DNA of 64,000 nucleotides, taken from Achromobacter sp. Root83. GTDB taxonomy: Bacteria; Pseudomonadota; Gammaproteobacteria; Burkholderiales; Burkholderiaceae_B. Of this stretch, positions 38,497 through 46,636 are shown in pieces (positions within the stretch are counted from its first letter, which is position 1; the number at the start of each line of letters is the position of its first letter). The notes below the pieces were generated by a model. It saw only the letters and a list, made by a program, of their open reading frames with translations. It was not told where the DNA came from and searched no databases. Location: NCBI RefSeq assembly GCF_001428845.1, contig NZ_LMIU01000012.1, forward strand, positions 66,857 through 130,856, given 5' to 3'. The position numbers and the translations under genes were made by a program.

Positions 38497-41400
38497 ATGA
38501 AATTCACCGATCTCTTCGTGCGCCGGCCGGTGCTGGCCCTGGTGGTCAGCACGCTGATCCTCTTGCTGGGCATCAAGGCGCTGAGCGGGCTGCCCGTGCG
38601 GCAGTACCCGCTGACCGAAAGCACCACCATCACCATCACCACCCAGTATCCCGGCGCCTCGCCCGATCTGATGCAGGGCTTCGTGACGCAACCCATCGCG
38701 CAGTCCGTGGCATCGGTGGAGGGCATCGACTATCTGTCCTCGTCGTCCACCCAGGGCCGTAGCGTGATCACGGTGCGGATGAAGCTGAACGCCGACTCCA
38801 ACAAGGCCATGACCGAGGTGATGGCCAAGGTCAACGAGGTCAAGTACCGCCTGCCGCAGGACGTCTACGACCCGGTGCTCGTCAAGTCGGCGGGCGAGGC
38901 GACAGCGGTCGCCTACATGGGCTTTTCCAGCACGAATATGTCGCTCGCGGCGCTGACCGACTACCTGTCGCGCGTGGTGCAGCCGCAGCTCTCGTCCATC
39001 GACGGCGTGGCCAGCGTGGAGCTGTACGGCGGGCAGAAGCTTGCGATGCGGGTCTGGCTCGACCCGAACCGCATGGCGGCCCGAGGCATTTCCGCCGGCG
39101 AACTGGCCGACGCGCTGCGCGAGAACAACGTGCAGGCCGCGCCCGGGCAGGCCAAGGGCCTGTACGTGGTCTCCAACATCCAGATCAACACGGACCTGGT
39201 CAACGTGGCGGAATTCCGCGACCTGGTCGTCAAGCGCGAGGGCGGTGCGATCGTCCGGCTGGGCGATGTGGCCACGGTGGAACTGGGGGCGGCTTCCGCG
39301 GATTCCAGCGGCCTGATGGACGGCGAGCCGGCGGTGTACTTCGGCCTGAACGCCACGCCGGTGGGCAATCCCCTGGTCATCGTGAAGCGCCTGAATGAAC
39401 TGCTGCCCGGCATCAAGCAGAACCTGCCTCCCGGCACCAGCGTGCAGGTGCCGTTCGAGCTGGCGCGCTTCATCAGCGCGTCGATCGACGGCGTGACCCG
39501 CACGCTGCTGGAGGCCATCGCCATCGTGGTGGCGGTGATATTCCTGTGCCTGGGATCGCTGCGCGCCGTGCTGGTCCCCGTGGTGACCATCCCGCTGTCC
39601 ATGCTGGGCGGCGCGGCCATCATGGCGCTGTTCGGCTTCAGCGTGAACCTGCTGACCCTGCTGGCCATGGTGCTGGCCATCGGGCTGGTGGTGGACGACG
39701 CCATCGTCGTCGTGGAAAACGTGCACCGCCACATCGAGGAGGGCAAGTCGCCCGTGCGCGCCGCCCTGATCGGCGCCCGCGAAGTGGCCGGGCCGGTGAT
39801 CGCCATGACCATCACGCTGGCGGCGGTCTATGCGCCGATCGGCCTGATGGGGGGGCTGACGGGATCGCTCTTCAAGGAATTCGCGTTCACGCTGGCGGGC
39901 GCGGTGGTCGTGTCGGGCGTGATCGCGCTGACCCTGTCGCCGGTGATGAGCTCGTACCTGTTGAACAGCCGCGTGTCCGAGGGCTGGATGGCGCGCCGGG
40001 CGGAACACTTCTTCGGGCGCCTGGGCGATGCCTACGGCCGCGTGCTGGACGTGTCGCTGCATCATCGCTGGGTGACCGGTCTGATCGCGGTGGCCGTGCT
40101 GATCAGCCTGCCGTTCCTGTACAACGCCGCTCAGCGGGAGCTGGCGCCGGTGGAAGACCAGTCCACCGTGCTGACGGCGATCAAGTCGCCGCAGCAGGCC
40201 AACATCGATTACGTCGAAAAGTTCGGCCAGAAGTGGGACGACGTCATGAAGACCCTGCCCGAGCAAAAGGGACGCTGGCTGATCAACGGATCCGAAGGCG
40301 TGTCCAACAGCATCGGCGGCGTGGACTTTGTGGATTGGCAGGACCGCAAGCGTTCCGCCGACGAGATCCAGGCCGACATGCAGTCCATGGCCAACCAGAT
40401 CGAAGGCAGCAACATCTTCGCCTTTCAATTGCCGTCCCTGCCGGGGTCCACCGGTGGGCTGCCGGTGCAGATGGTCCTGATGAGCGCGTCGGATTACGCC
40501 GTGGTCTACGAGGCCATGGAAGGCGTGAAAAAAGCGGCGCGCGAAAGCGGCCTGTTCATGGTGGTGGACAGCGACCTGGACTACAACAATCCCGTCGTGC
40601 GGATGAAGGTCGACCGGGCCAAGGCCAACAGCCTGGGCGTCACCATGAAGGCGATCGGCGACACGCTGGCGGTGCTGGTGGGCGAGAACTACGTCAACCG
40701 CTTCGGCATGGACGGGCGCTCCTACGACGTCATTCCGCAAAGCCTGCGCGAACAGCGCATCTCGCCCGAGGCGCTGGCGCAGTACCACGTCAAGAGCGCC
40801 AGCGGGGCGCAGGTTCCGCTATCCAACCTGGTGACGGTGTCGATGGGCGTCGAACCCAACAAGCTGACCCAGTTCAATCAGTTGAACGCCGCCACGTTCC
40901 AGGCGATCCCCATGCCGGGCGTCACCATGGGCGACGCCGTGCAATTCCTGGCCAGGCAGGCGCAGACCCTGCCCGCCGGCTTCAGCTACGACTGGCAATC
41001 GGATGCGCGCCAGTTCAGCCAGGAGGGCTCGGCGCTGATGATCACCTTCATCTTCGCCATCATCGTGATCTACCTGGTGCTGGCCGCGCAGTACGAAAGC
41101 CTGCGCGACCCGTTCATCATCCTGGTGAGCGTGCCCATGTCCATCTGCGGCGCCCTGATCCCGCTGGCGCTGGGCATGGCCACCGTCAACATTTACACAC
41201 AGATCGGCCTGGTGACGCTGATCGGCCTGATCAGCAAGCACGGCATCCTGATGGTGGAGTTCGCCAACGAGATGCAGGTCAGCCACGGATTGGACCGGCG
41301 TGCCGCCATGGAACAGGCCGCGCGCATTCGCCTGCGTCCCATCCTGATGACCACGGCCGCCATGGTGATGGGGCTGATCCCGCTGCTGTTCGCCAGCGGC

Positions 41401-41607
41401 GCGGGCGCCCACAGCCGCTACAGCCTGGGGCTGGTCATCGTGGTGGGCCTGCTGGTGGGCACGCTCTTCACGCTGTTCGTGCTGCCCACCGTCTACACCG
41501 TGTTCGCGCGGGATCACCGGGCGGCCAACGACACGCCGCGCGCCCGCGAACTGGCGCGGGCCGAGGCCGGCGATGCGCAAGCCGCCGCCGTGTCCGCCCA
41601 GCCTTGA
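38497..41607 (+). CDS. RND efflux pump, inner membrane subunit, system 2
   Basis: A 1036-residue HAE1-type RND transporter opening MKFTDLFVRRPVLALVVSTL. The TM4 Asp pair is in GLVVDDAIVVVENVHRHIEEG. Two repeated halves are present, with the second TM bundle beginning near ALMITFIFAIIVIYLVLAAQ. It is proton-driven and should export drugs or other amphiphiles through the channel encoded next. No regulator gene is adjacent; the upstream gene is betT behind a terminator. Confidence 0.93.
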   Translation: MKFTDLFVRRPVLALVVSTLILLLGIKALSGLPVRQYPLTESTTITITTQYPGASPDLMQGFVTQPIAQSVASVEGIDYLSSSSTQGRSVITVRMKLNADSNKAMTEVMAKVNEVKYRLPQDVYDPVLVKSAGEATAVAYMGFSSTNMSLAALTDYLSRVVQPQLSSIDGVASVELYGGQKLAMRVWLDPNRMAARGISAGELADALRENNVQAAPGQAKGLYVVSNIQINTDLVNVAEFRDLVVKREGGAIVRLGDVATVELGAASADSSGLMDGEPAVYFGLNATPVGNPLVIVKRLNELLPGIKQNLPPGTSVQVPFELARFISASIDGVTRTLLEAIAIVVAVIFLCLGSLRAVLVPVVTIPLSMLGGAAIMALFGFSVNLLTLLAMVLAIGLVVDDAIVVVENVHRHIEEGKSPVRAALIGAREVAGPVIAMTITLAAVYAPIGLMGGLTGSLFKEFAFTLAGAVVVSGVIALTLSPVMSSYLLNSRVSEGWMARRAEHFFGRLGDAYGRVLDVSLHHRWVTGLIAVAVLISLPFLYNAAQRELAPVEDQSTVLTAIKSPQQANIDYVEKFGQKWDDVMKTLPEQKGRWLINGSEGVSNSIGGVDFVDWQDRKRSADEIQADMQSMANQIEGSNIFAFQLPSLPGSTGGLPVQMVLMSASDYAVVYEAMEGVKKAARESGLFMVVDSDLDYNNPVVRMKVDRAKANSLGVTMKAIGDTLAVLVGENYVNRFGMDGRSYDVIPQSLREQRISPEALAQYHVKSASGAQVPLSNLVTVSMGVEPNKLTQFNQLNAATFQAIPMPGVTMGDAVQFLARQAQTLPAGFSYDWQSDARQFSQEGSALMITFIFAIIVIYLVLAAQYESLRDPFIILVSVPMSICGALIPLALGMATVNIYTQIGLVTLIGLISKHGILMVEFANEMQVSHGLDRRAAMEQAARIRLRPILMTTAAMVMGLIPLLFASGAGAHSRYSLGLVIVVGLLVGTLFTLFVLPTVYTVFARDHRAANDTPRARELARAEAGDAQAAAVSAQP

Positions 41608-41617
41608 GGAATCGACC

Positions 41618-43138
41618 ATGAATAGGTTTCATCTCTACACACGGCTGCGCCGCGGCGCCCTGGCGCTGCTGGCCGCGCTGGCCGCCGCCGGCTGCGCGGT
41701 CGGGCCCGATTACCGCAAGCCCCGGCCGGCGCCTGTCGTCCTGGCCAGCCCCGAGCAGGCGCTGTTCTCCACGGACCAGCTACAGCGCGACTGGTGGAAG
41801 CAGTTGCAGGATCCGCAGCTCGACCGGCTGATCGGCCTGGCGCTGGCCCGCAATCACGACATCCGCATTGCCCAGGCCCGGCTTGCCGAATCCCGCGCGG
41901 TGCTCGATGAGAAAGAACTGGACCAGTTGCCGGCGGTGACCCTGGACGGCCGCTATGAGCGCAGCCTGTCGCAGGCCAATCCCGGCGTCGCGGGGCAGCG
42001 CAACCTGGCCGAAAGCTACCGGGCCGGCTTTGACGCAAGCTGGGAGTTGGACCTGTTCGGCAGGCTGCGCCGGTCGGCCGAAGGCGCAGCCGCCCGCAGC
42101 GGGGCGCAGGCCGCCGATCTTGCCCAGACGCGCATCGTGGTGGCGGCCGAAGTGGCCCGCAACTACTTTGAGCTGCGTGGCGCGGAACGCCGCCTGGTCG
42201 TGGCGCGCGCCAACCTGGACAGCCAGCGCGACAGCCTGCGCGTGACCGAGGCGATGGTGGCGGCGGGGCGCGGCGACGAAGGCGATCTGGCCAGCGCGCG
42301 GGCCGAGCTGGAAACCGTATTGGCGAGCGTGCCGGTGCAAGTGACGGCCAGGCGGCTGGCGCAGTACCGCATCGCGGTGCTGGCCGGCTTGAGGCCCGTC
42401 GAACTGGGCGAGCTGGACGCGGGCAAGCCGCTGGCTCCCTTGACGGCCCGCCTGCCGATCGGCGATGCGGGCGCCTTGCTGTCCCGCCGTCCGGACGTGC
42501 TGGCGGCCGAACGGAACATGGCCGCGGCCAACGCGGACGTGGGCGTGGCCACGGCTGAGCTGTATCCCCGGATCGACCTGGGCGGCTTTCTGGGCTTTGT
42601 CGCGCTGCGCGGGGCCGATTTCGGCAGCGCGGCCAGCCGGGGTTTCGGCGTGGCGGCGGGCGTGAACTGGCCGGCCTTCCACCTGCCGACGGCGCTGGCC
42701 CGCAAGCGCGGCGCCATTGCGCGTTCGGAGGGCGAGGTGGCGCGCTACGAACAGACGGTGCTGCGCGCGGTGGAGGAACTGGAGTCGGCGCTGACGGAGT
42801 TTGGCCAGACGCAGCAGCGCCTGGGCAACCTGGCCCAGGCCGCCGCGCACAGCGGGCGCGCGGCCGAGCTGGCCAGGCTGCGCTACCGCGAAGGAAGCAC
42901 GCCTTATTTGACCGTGCTGGACGCGCAGCGTACGCTTTTGCGCGCCCAGGACGCCGTGGCTGTTGCCGAAGCCCAGTCCTACACCCGCCTGATCGCGCTG
43001 TACAAGGCGCTAGGGGGAGGCTGGGAGGCGCCGCCGGAACCGGCGCCGGCCGCTACAGGGCCGGCTGCTACGGGGCCGGCTGCTACAGGACCGGCTGCTA
43101 CAGGACCGCCTGCCGCAGGGCCTCCCGCCGCCGGCTGA
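41618..43138 (+). CDS. RND efflux outer membrane factor lipoprotein with repeat tail, system 2
   Basis: A 506-residue NodT-family channel. The lipobox L-A-A-A-G-C lies near residue 24, after a short signal peptide starting MNRFHLYTRLRRG. The conserved DWWKQLQDPQLDRLIGLAL and AGFDASWELDLFGRLRRS blocks are present. The last ~30 residues are a low-complexity Ala-Thr-Gly-Pro tail encoded by tandem 15-bp repeats and should be a flexible extension beyond the folded channel. It lies 10 bp after the pump stop in the same operon. Confidence 0.92.
   Translation: MNRFHLYTRLRRGALALLAALAAAGCAVGPDYRKPRPAPVVLASPEQALFSTDQLQRDWWKQLQDPQLDRLIGLALARNHDIRIAQARLAESRAVLDEKELDQLPAVTLDGRYERSLSQANPGVAGQRNLAESYRAGFDASWELDLFGRLRRSAEGAAARSGAQAADLAQTRIVVAAEVARNYFELRGAERRLVVARANLDSQRDSLRVTEAMVAAGRGDEGDLASARAELETVLASVPVQVTARRLAQYRIAVLAGLRPVELGELDAGKPLAPLTARLPIGDAGALLSRRPDVLAAERNMAAANADVGVATAELYPRIDLGGFLGFVALRGADFGSAASRGFGVAAGVNWPAFHLPTALARKRGAIARSEGEVARYEQTVLRAVEELESALTEFGQTQQRLGNLAQAAAHSGRAAELARLRYREGSTPYLTVLDAQRTLLRAQDAVAVAEAQSYTRLIALYKALGGGWEAPPEPAPAATGPAATGPAATGPAATGPPAAGPPAAG
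43052..43126 (+). repeat. Five tandem 15-bp repeats in the efflux channel gene
   Basis: Units start at 43052, 43067, 43082, 43097 and 43112. The first reads GCTACAGGGCCGGCT; the next three differ from it by one or two bases and the fifth is more diverged. Because the unit is a multiple of three, copy-number change would lengthen or shorten the A-T-G-P-A tail without a frameshift. Confidence 0.9.
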
Positions 43139-43193
43139 CCGCCCGCCTGCGTTCATGGCACCATAGGAAAACTCTCGGAGCATCGTCATCGCC

Positions 43194-43853
43194 ATGTCTG
43201 ACAGCCTGTCCCAACCCGCCGCCGGGGTGCCGCATCAGCCCGCGGACCGCGTGCTCATGACCTTGAAGACGCGCGGGCCGCAGTCCATCGCGGTCATCGC
43301 CCGGGCCATGGATGTGACGGCCGAGGCGGTGCGCCAGCAGATGACCCGGCTGCATGCCGACGGGCTGGTCGACTCCGAAAGCCATAGCGCGGGCCGGGGG
43401 CGGCCCACCCAGATCTGGTTCCTGACCGAGGCCGGGCACGGCCGCTTTCCGGACACCCATGCCGAAATGACCGTGCAGATGATAGGCGCCGTGCGCCAGG
43501 TGTTCGGCGACGAAGGCGTCGAAAAGCTGATCCAGGTCCGCGAAAGCGCCATGCTGAACAGCTATCACCAGGCCATGCTGGGCGCCAAGAGCCTGAAGGC
43601 GCGGCTCGAACGCCTGGTGGACGTGCGCTGCGCCGAAGGCTATATGGCCGAATTGCGCCAGGACGGCGCTGATTTCGTCTTTATCGAAAACCACTGTCCC
43701 ATCTGCTCCGCGGCGAAAGCCTGTATGGGCTTTTGCCGTAGCGAGCTGGCACTGTTCCGCAATGTGCTGGGCGAGACGGTGCGGATCGAACGCGAAGAGC
43801 ACATCCTGGCGGGCGCGCGCCGCTGCGCCTATCGGGTCAGCACGCGCGCATGA
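43194..43853 (+). CDS. Winged-helix regulator with C-terminal cysteine cluster (SufR/COG2345 type)
   Basis: 219 residues. An N-terminal ArsR/DeoR-like winged helix (RVLMTLKTRGPQSIAVIARA, then VTAEAVRQQMTRLHADGL) is followed by a C-terminal domain with Cys168, Cys171, Cys177, Cys181 and Cys211. The layout HCPIC-x5-CMGFC then EREEHILAGARRCAYR matches predicted regulators related to cyanobacterial SufR, which bind an Fe-S cluster. It probably senses iron-sulfur or redox state. Its stop overlaps the start of the LysR gene by 4 bases, so the two are co-translated. Confidence 0.82.
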   Translation: MSDSLSQPAAGVPHQPADRVLMTLKTRGPQSIAVIARAMDVTAEAVRQQMTRLHADGLVDSESHSAGRGRPTQIWFLTEAGHGRFPDTHAEMTVQMIGAVRQVFGDEGVEKLIQVRESAMLNSYHQAMLGAKSLKARLERLVDVRCAEGYMAELRQDGADFVFIENHCPICSAAKACMGFCRSELALFRNVLGETVRIEREEHILAGARRCAYRVSTRA

Positions 43854-44746
43854 CCCTCAAGCAACTCGAAGCCTTCTACTGGGCCGCCACCTGCGCGAGT
43901 TTCGCCGTGGCCGCCGAGCGCCTGCACCTGTCGGTGTCTTCGCTGTCCAAGCGCATCACCGAGCTTGAAGAAACACTGGGCCAGCCGTTGTTCGACCGCA
44001 GCGGCCACAAGGCCGTGCTGACCGACGCGGGCCAGCGGTTGCTGCCGCAGGCTCGCGAGCTGCTCGCCGCCGCCGACCAGATCCGCGCGTCCATGGCCGA
44101 AGCGCCCGGGCTGCGGGGGCGTTGCCGCTTCGGCGTGGGCGAACTGACCGCGCTGACCTGGCTGCCGCGCCTGATCGGCGTCGTGCGCGCCGCCTATCCC
44201 GAACTGGTGCTGGAACCGTATGTGGACATCGGCCAGGTGCTGGAGCAGCGCGTGGCCGACGGCGAGCTGGACTTCGCCGTGATCGCGGGGCGCTCGTCGC
44301 GCGTCGGCATTGCGTCGTCGCCGATCGGCGAGGCGCGCTTCTCCTGGGCCGCGGCCCCGTCCGTGCTGCACGGGGAAACCCGCATGACGACGGCGCTCCT
44401 GGCCCGTCTGCCGCTCGTGACGCTGCCCGCAGGTGCGGGCACGTCGCGCATCATCGACGACTGGCTGGCCGGCCGCGAAGCCGTGGACGAACGCCTCTGC
44501 TGCAATAACTGGGGCGCCATCGTGGGCCTGCTGATCGAAGGCACCGGGGTGGGGCTGCTGCCCACCCATTGGGCGCTCGCGCTCCAGGCCGAAGGCAGCC
44601 TGCGCGTCCTGCAGGGCGAACCCGGGCTGGCGGCCTTGCCTTACGCCTTCCAATACCGGCGGGACGACGCGCGCCCGCTGGTCGCGTGCTTGCGCGACGC
44701 CGTCGCCGCCGCCGTCGATTTCTCGGCGCCGTGCCGGTTGCCCTGA
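43850..44746 (+). CDS. LysR family transcriptional regulator
   Basis: A 298-residue LysR protein with the helix-turn-helix at 3-60 (LKQLEAFYWAATCASFAVAA, then SVSSLSKRITELEE) and a substrate-binding domain. It starts inside the end of the cysteine-rich regulator gene (ATGA overlap). The gene 222 bp downstream encodes a peptide-type binding protein, then gamma-glutamyltransferase; these are possible targets. Effector unknown. Confidence 0.88.
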   Translation: MTLKQLEAFYWAATCASFAVAAERLHLSVSSLSKRITELEETLGQPLFDRSGHKAVLTDAGQRLLPQARELLAAADQIRASMAEAPGLRGRCRFGVGELTALTWLPRLIGVVRAAYPELVLEPYVDIGQVLEQRVADGELDFAVIAGRSSRVGIASSPIGEARFSWAAAPSVLHGETRMTTALLARLPLVTLPAGAGTSRIIDDWLAGREAVDERLCCNNWGAIVGLLIEGTGVGLLPTHWALALQAEGSLRVLQGEPGLAALPYAFQYRRDDARPLVACLRDAVAAAVDFSAPCRLP

Positions 44747-44968
44747 ACCGCGTGTCCGCAACGCGGCCGTCCCAGGCGTATATTTAGCGGCGCGACAGCC
44801 GCCGGTCTATACAATCGCCGCGCGCCTGGCGCAGAATCCAACAAGAACGTGCGCAACGGGGGGATGGGCCCGGCGGTGCAGCACGGCTCGGGGCCTGTTC
44901 CTCCTTGCCAGGCGGTGCGCCGGCGGCGCGTGGGGAAGCAGGCCGACCTGAATCGACGGAGATCATTC

Positions 44969-46459
44969 ATGCGTAAACTTTGCCTCGCCATGGCCATGGC
45001 GGGAATGCTGGCCAGCGGACTGGCGCAAGCTCAGTCCACCTTGCGTATCGGGCTGCAGGACGACCCGGATGTGCTGGACCCCGTGCGCGCCCGCACCTTT
45101 GTTGGCCGCATCGTGTTCGCCTCACTGTGCGACAAACTGGTCGAGATCACTCCCGACCTGAAGATCGTGCCGCAGCTCGCGCAATCCTGGACGATCGGCC
45201 CGGACCACAAGTCGCTGACGTTCAAGCTGCGCACGGACGCCGTGTTCCATGACGGCACCCCGGTCAACGCCGCTGCGGTCAAGGCCAACCTGGACCGGGC
45301 CCGCACCCTGCCCGACAGCAACCGCAAGAGCGAACTGGCCACCGTCGCCAGCGTGGATGCGCCGGACGCCGACACCGTCGTGCTGAACCTGTCCGAGCCG
45401 GACGCCTCGCTGCTGTCCCAGCTTTCCGACCGCGCGGGCATGATGATGTCGCCCGCCAGCTTCGATAAGGACCCCGGCGGCAAGCCCGTGTGCTCGGGTC
45501 CGTATCAGTTCAAGGAGCGCGTGCAGAATGACCGCATCGTGCTGGAGAAATTCCCCAAGCATTGGGATGCGGCCAATTACCACTTCGACCGCCTGGTCTA
45601 CACGCCGATCCCCGACACCACCGTGCGCCTGAACAACCTGCGCGCCGGCGACCTGGACATCATCGAACGTGTGGCGCCCAGCGATGCCAAGGCCGTCAAG
45701 GACGACCCCAGCCTGCGGCTGGCGCCGGTGACCGGACTGGGCTTCCAGTCCATCTCGGTCAACCTGGGCAACGGCGCGCGCGCCAACAACCCCTTGGCCA
45801 AGGACAAGCGCGTACGCCAGGCGTTGGACCTGGCGATCGACCGCGACGTGCTGAACCAGGTCATCGGCGAAGGCATGTTCCAGCCCGCCTATCAGCCGTT
45901 CCCGCCGGCCAGCTTCGCCTTCAACAAGGCGTTCGAGCGCAAGGGCCGAGACCCCAAGAAGGCGCAGGCCCTGCTGAAGGAAGCCGGCTATGACCGCGTG
46001 AAGTTCGAGATCACCTTCGGCAACAACACCACCATGCAGCAGGTGTTCGAACTGGTGCAGGCCATGGGGGCCGAAGCGGGCTTCGACATCACCTTGCGTC
46101 CTGTCGAATTCGCCTCGCTGCAATCGTCGCTCGCGCGCGGCGACTTCGAAGTCGGCCAGAGCGGCTGGTCCGGCCGCGTCGATCCCAGCGGCAATATCCA
46201 CCAGTACCTGAGCTGCAAGGGCAACCTGAACGATGGCAAGTTCTGCGACGCAGGCGTGGACAAGCTGCTGAACGATGCGCGCGCCGAGGCCGACACCGCC
46301 AAGCGCCGCGCCATGTACGAGCAGGTGCTGACGTCCATGCAGGACCAGCGTCCCATCGTCTACCTGTTCTATCTGCCGTGGACCTTCGGCGTGCAGAAGA
46401 AGCTGGAAGGCTTCGTGCCTTACCCCGACGGCCTGATCCGCCTGAAGGGCGTCAAATAG
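44969..46459 (+). CDS. Family-5 solute-binding protein without adjacent permeases
   Basis: A 496-residue SBP_bac_5 protein. The Sec signal peptide MRKLCLAMAMAGMLASGLAQA is cleaved near residue 21. The mature part opens STLRIGLQDDPDVLDPVRAR and has the RTDAVFHDGTPVNAAAV block. GGAG lies 8 bases before ATG 44969. No permease or ATPase gene is nearby, so it must share a transporter encoded elsewhere. A gamma-glutamyltransferase follows, so a gamma-glutamyl peptide or glutathione ligand (as for GsiB) is a reasonable inference. Confidence 0.88.
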   Translation: MRKLCLAMAMAGMLASGLAQAQSTLRIGLQDDPDVLDPVRARTFVGRIVFASLCDKLVEITPDLKIVPQLAQSWTIGPDHKSLTFKLRTDAVFHDGTPVNAAAVKANLDRARTLPDSNRKSELATVASVDAPDADTVVLNLSEPDASLLSQLSDRAGMMMSPASFDKDPGGKPVCSGPYQFKERVQNDRIVLEKFPKHWDAANYHFDRLVYTPIPDTTVRLNNLRAGDLDIIERVAPSDAKAVKDDPSLRLAPVTGLGFQSISVNLGNGARANNPLAKDKRVRQALDLAIDRDVLNQVIGEGMFQPAYQPFPPASFAFNKAFERKGRDPKKAQALLKEAGYDRVKFEITFGNNTTMQQVFELVQAMGAEAGFDITLRPVEFASLQSSLARGDFEVGQSGWSGRVDPSGNIHQYLSCKGNLNDGKFCDAGVDKLLNDARAEADTAKRRAMYEQVLTSMQDQRPIVYLFYLPWTFGVQKKLEGFVPYPDGLIRLKGVK

Positions 46460-46472
46460 GGCCCACCCCCTA

Positions 46473-46617
46473 CCCGCTAACGCGGGCCCCCTCAAGGGGG
46501 CGGCGTCTGCGGACCGGCGGAGCCGGATCCGCGGCGCCCTGGATGGGGAGCGCTTTGTAGGGGGGACTGGGGAGGCTGCGGCCTCTCTCCTTTTTGGTTA
46601 TTTGGGTGCCTGGCACC
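46473..46617. repeat. Composite palindromic intergenic element
   Basis: The space between the binding-protein and ggt genes holds a run of palindromes: CCCGC-TAAC-GCGGG (46473-46486), GCCCCC-TCAA-GGGGGC (46486-46501), GCGGA/CCGGC-GGA-GCCGG/TCCGC (46509-46532) and GGTGCC-T-GGCACC (46605-46617). It contains no coding frame. The make-up resembles dispersed REP-like intergenic repeats of this bacterial group, from memory; copy number elsewhere cannot be seen here. The hairpins may end the upstream transcript. Confidence 0.6.
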
Positions 46618-46636
46618 TTTCCACACAGGATTCACC

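Noticed and set aside
37312..40788. A 1158-codon minus-strand open frame
   Set aside because: It is antisense to the adaptor and pump of RND system 2. Low-complexity His/Gln/Arg/Asp composition and no recognisable domain mark it as a shadow.
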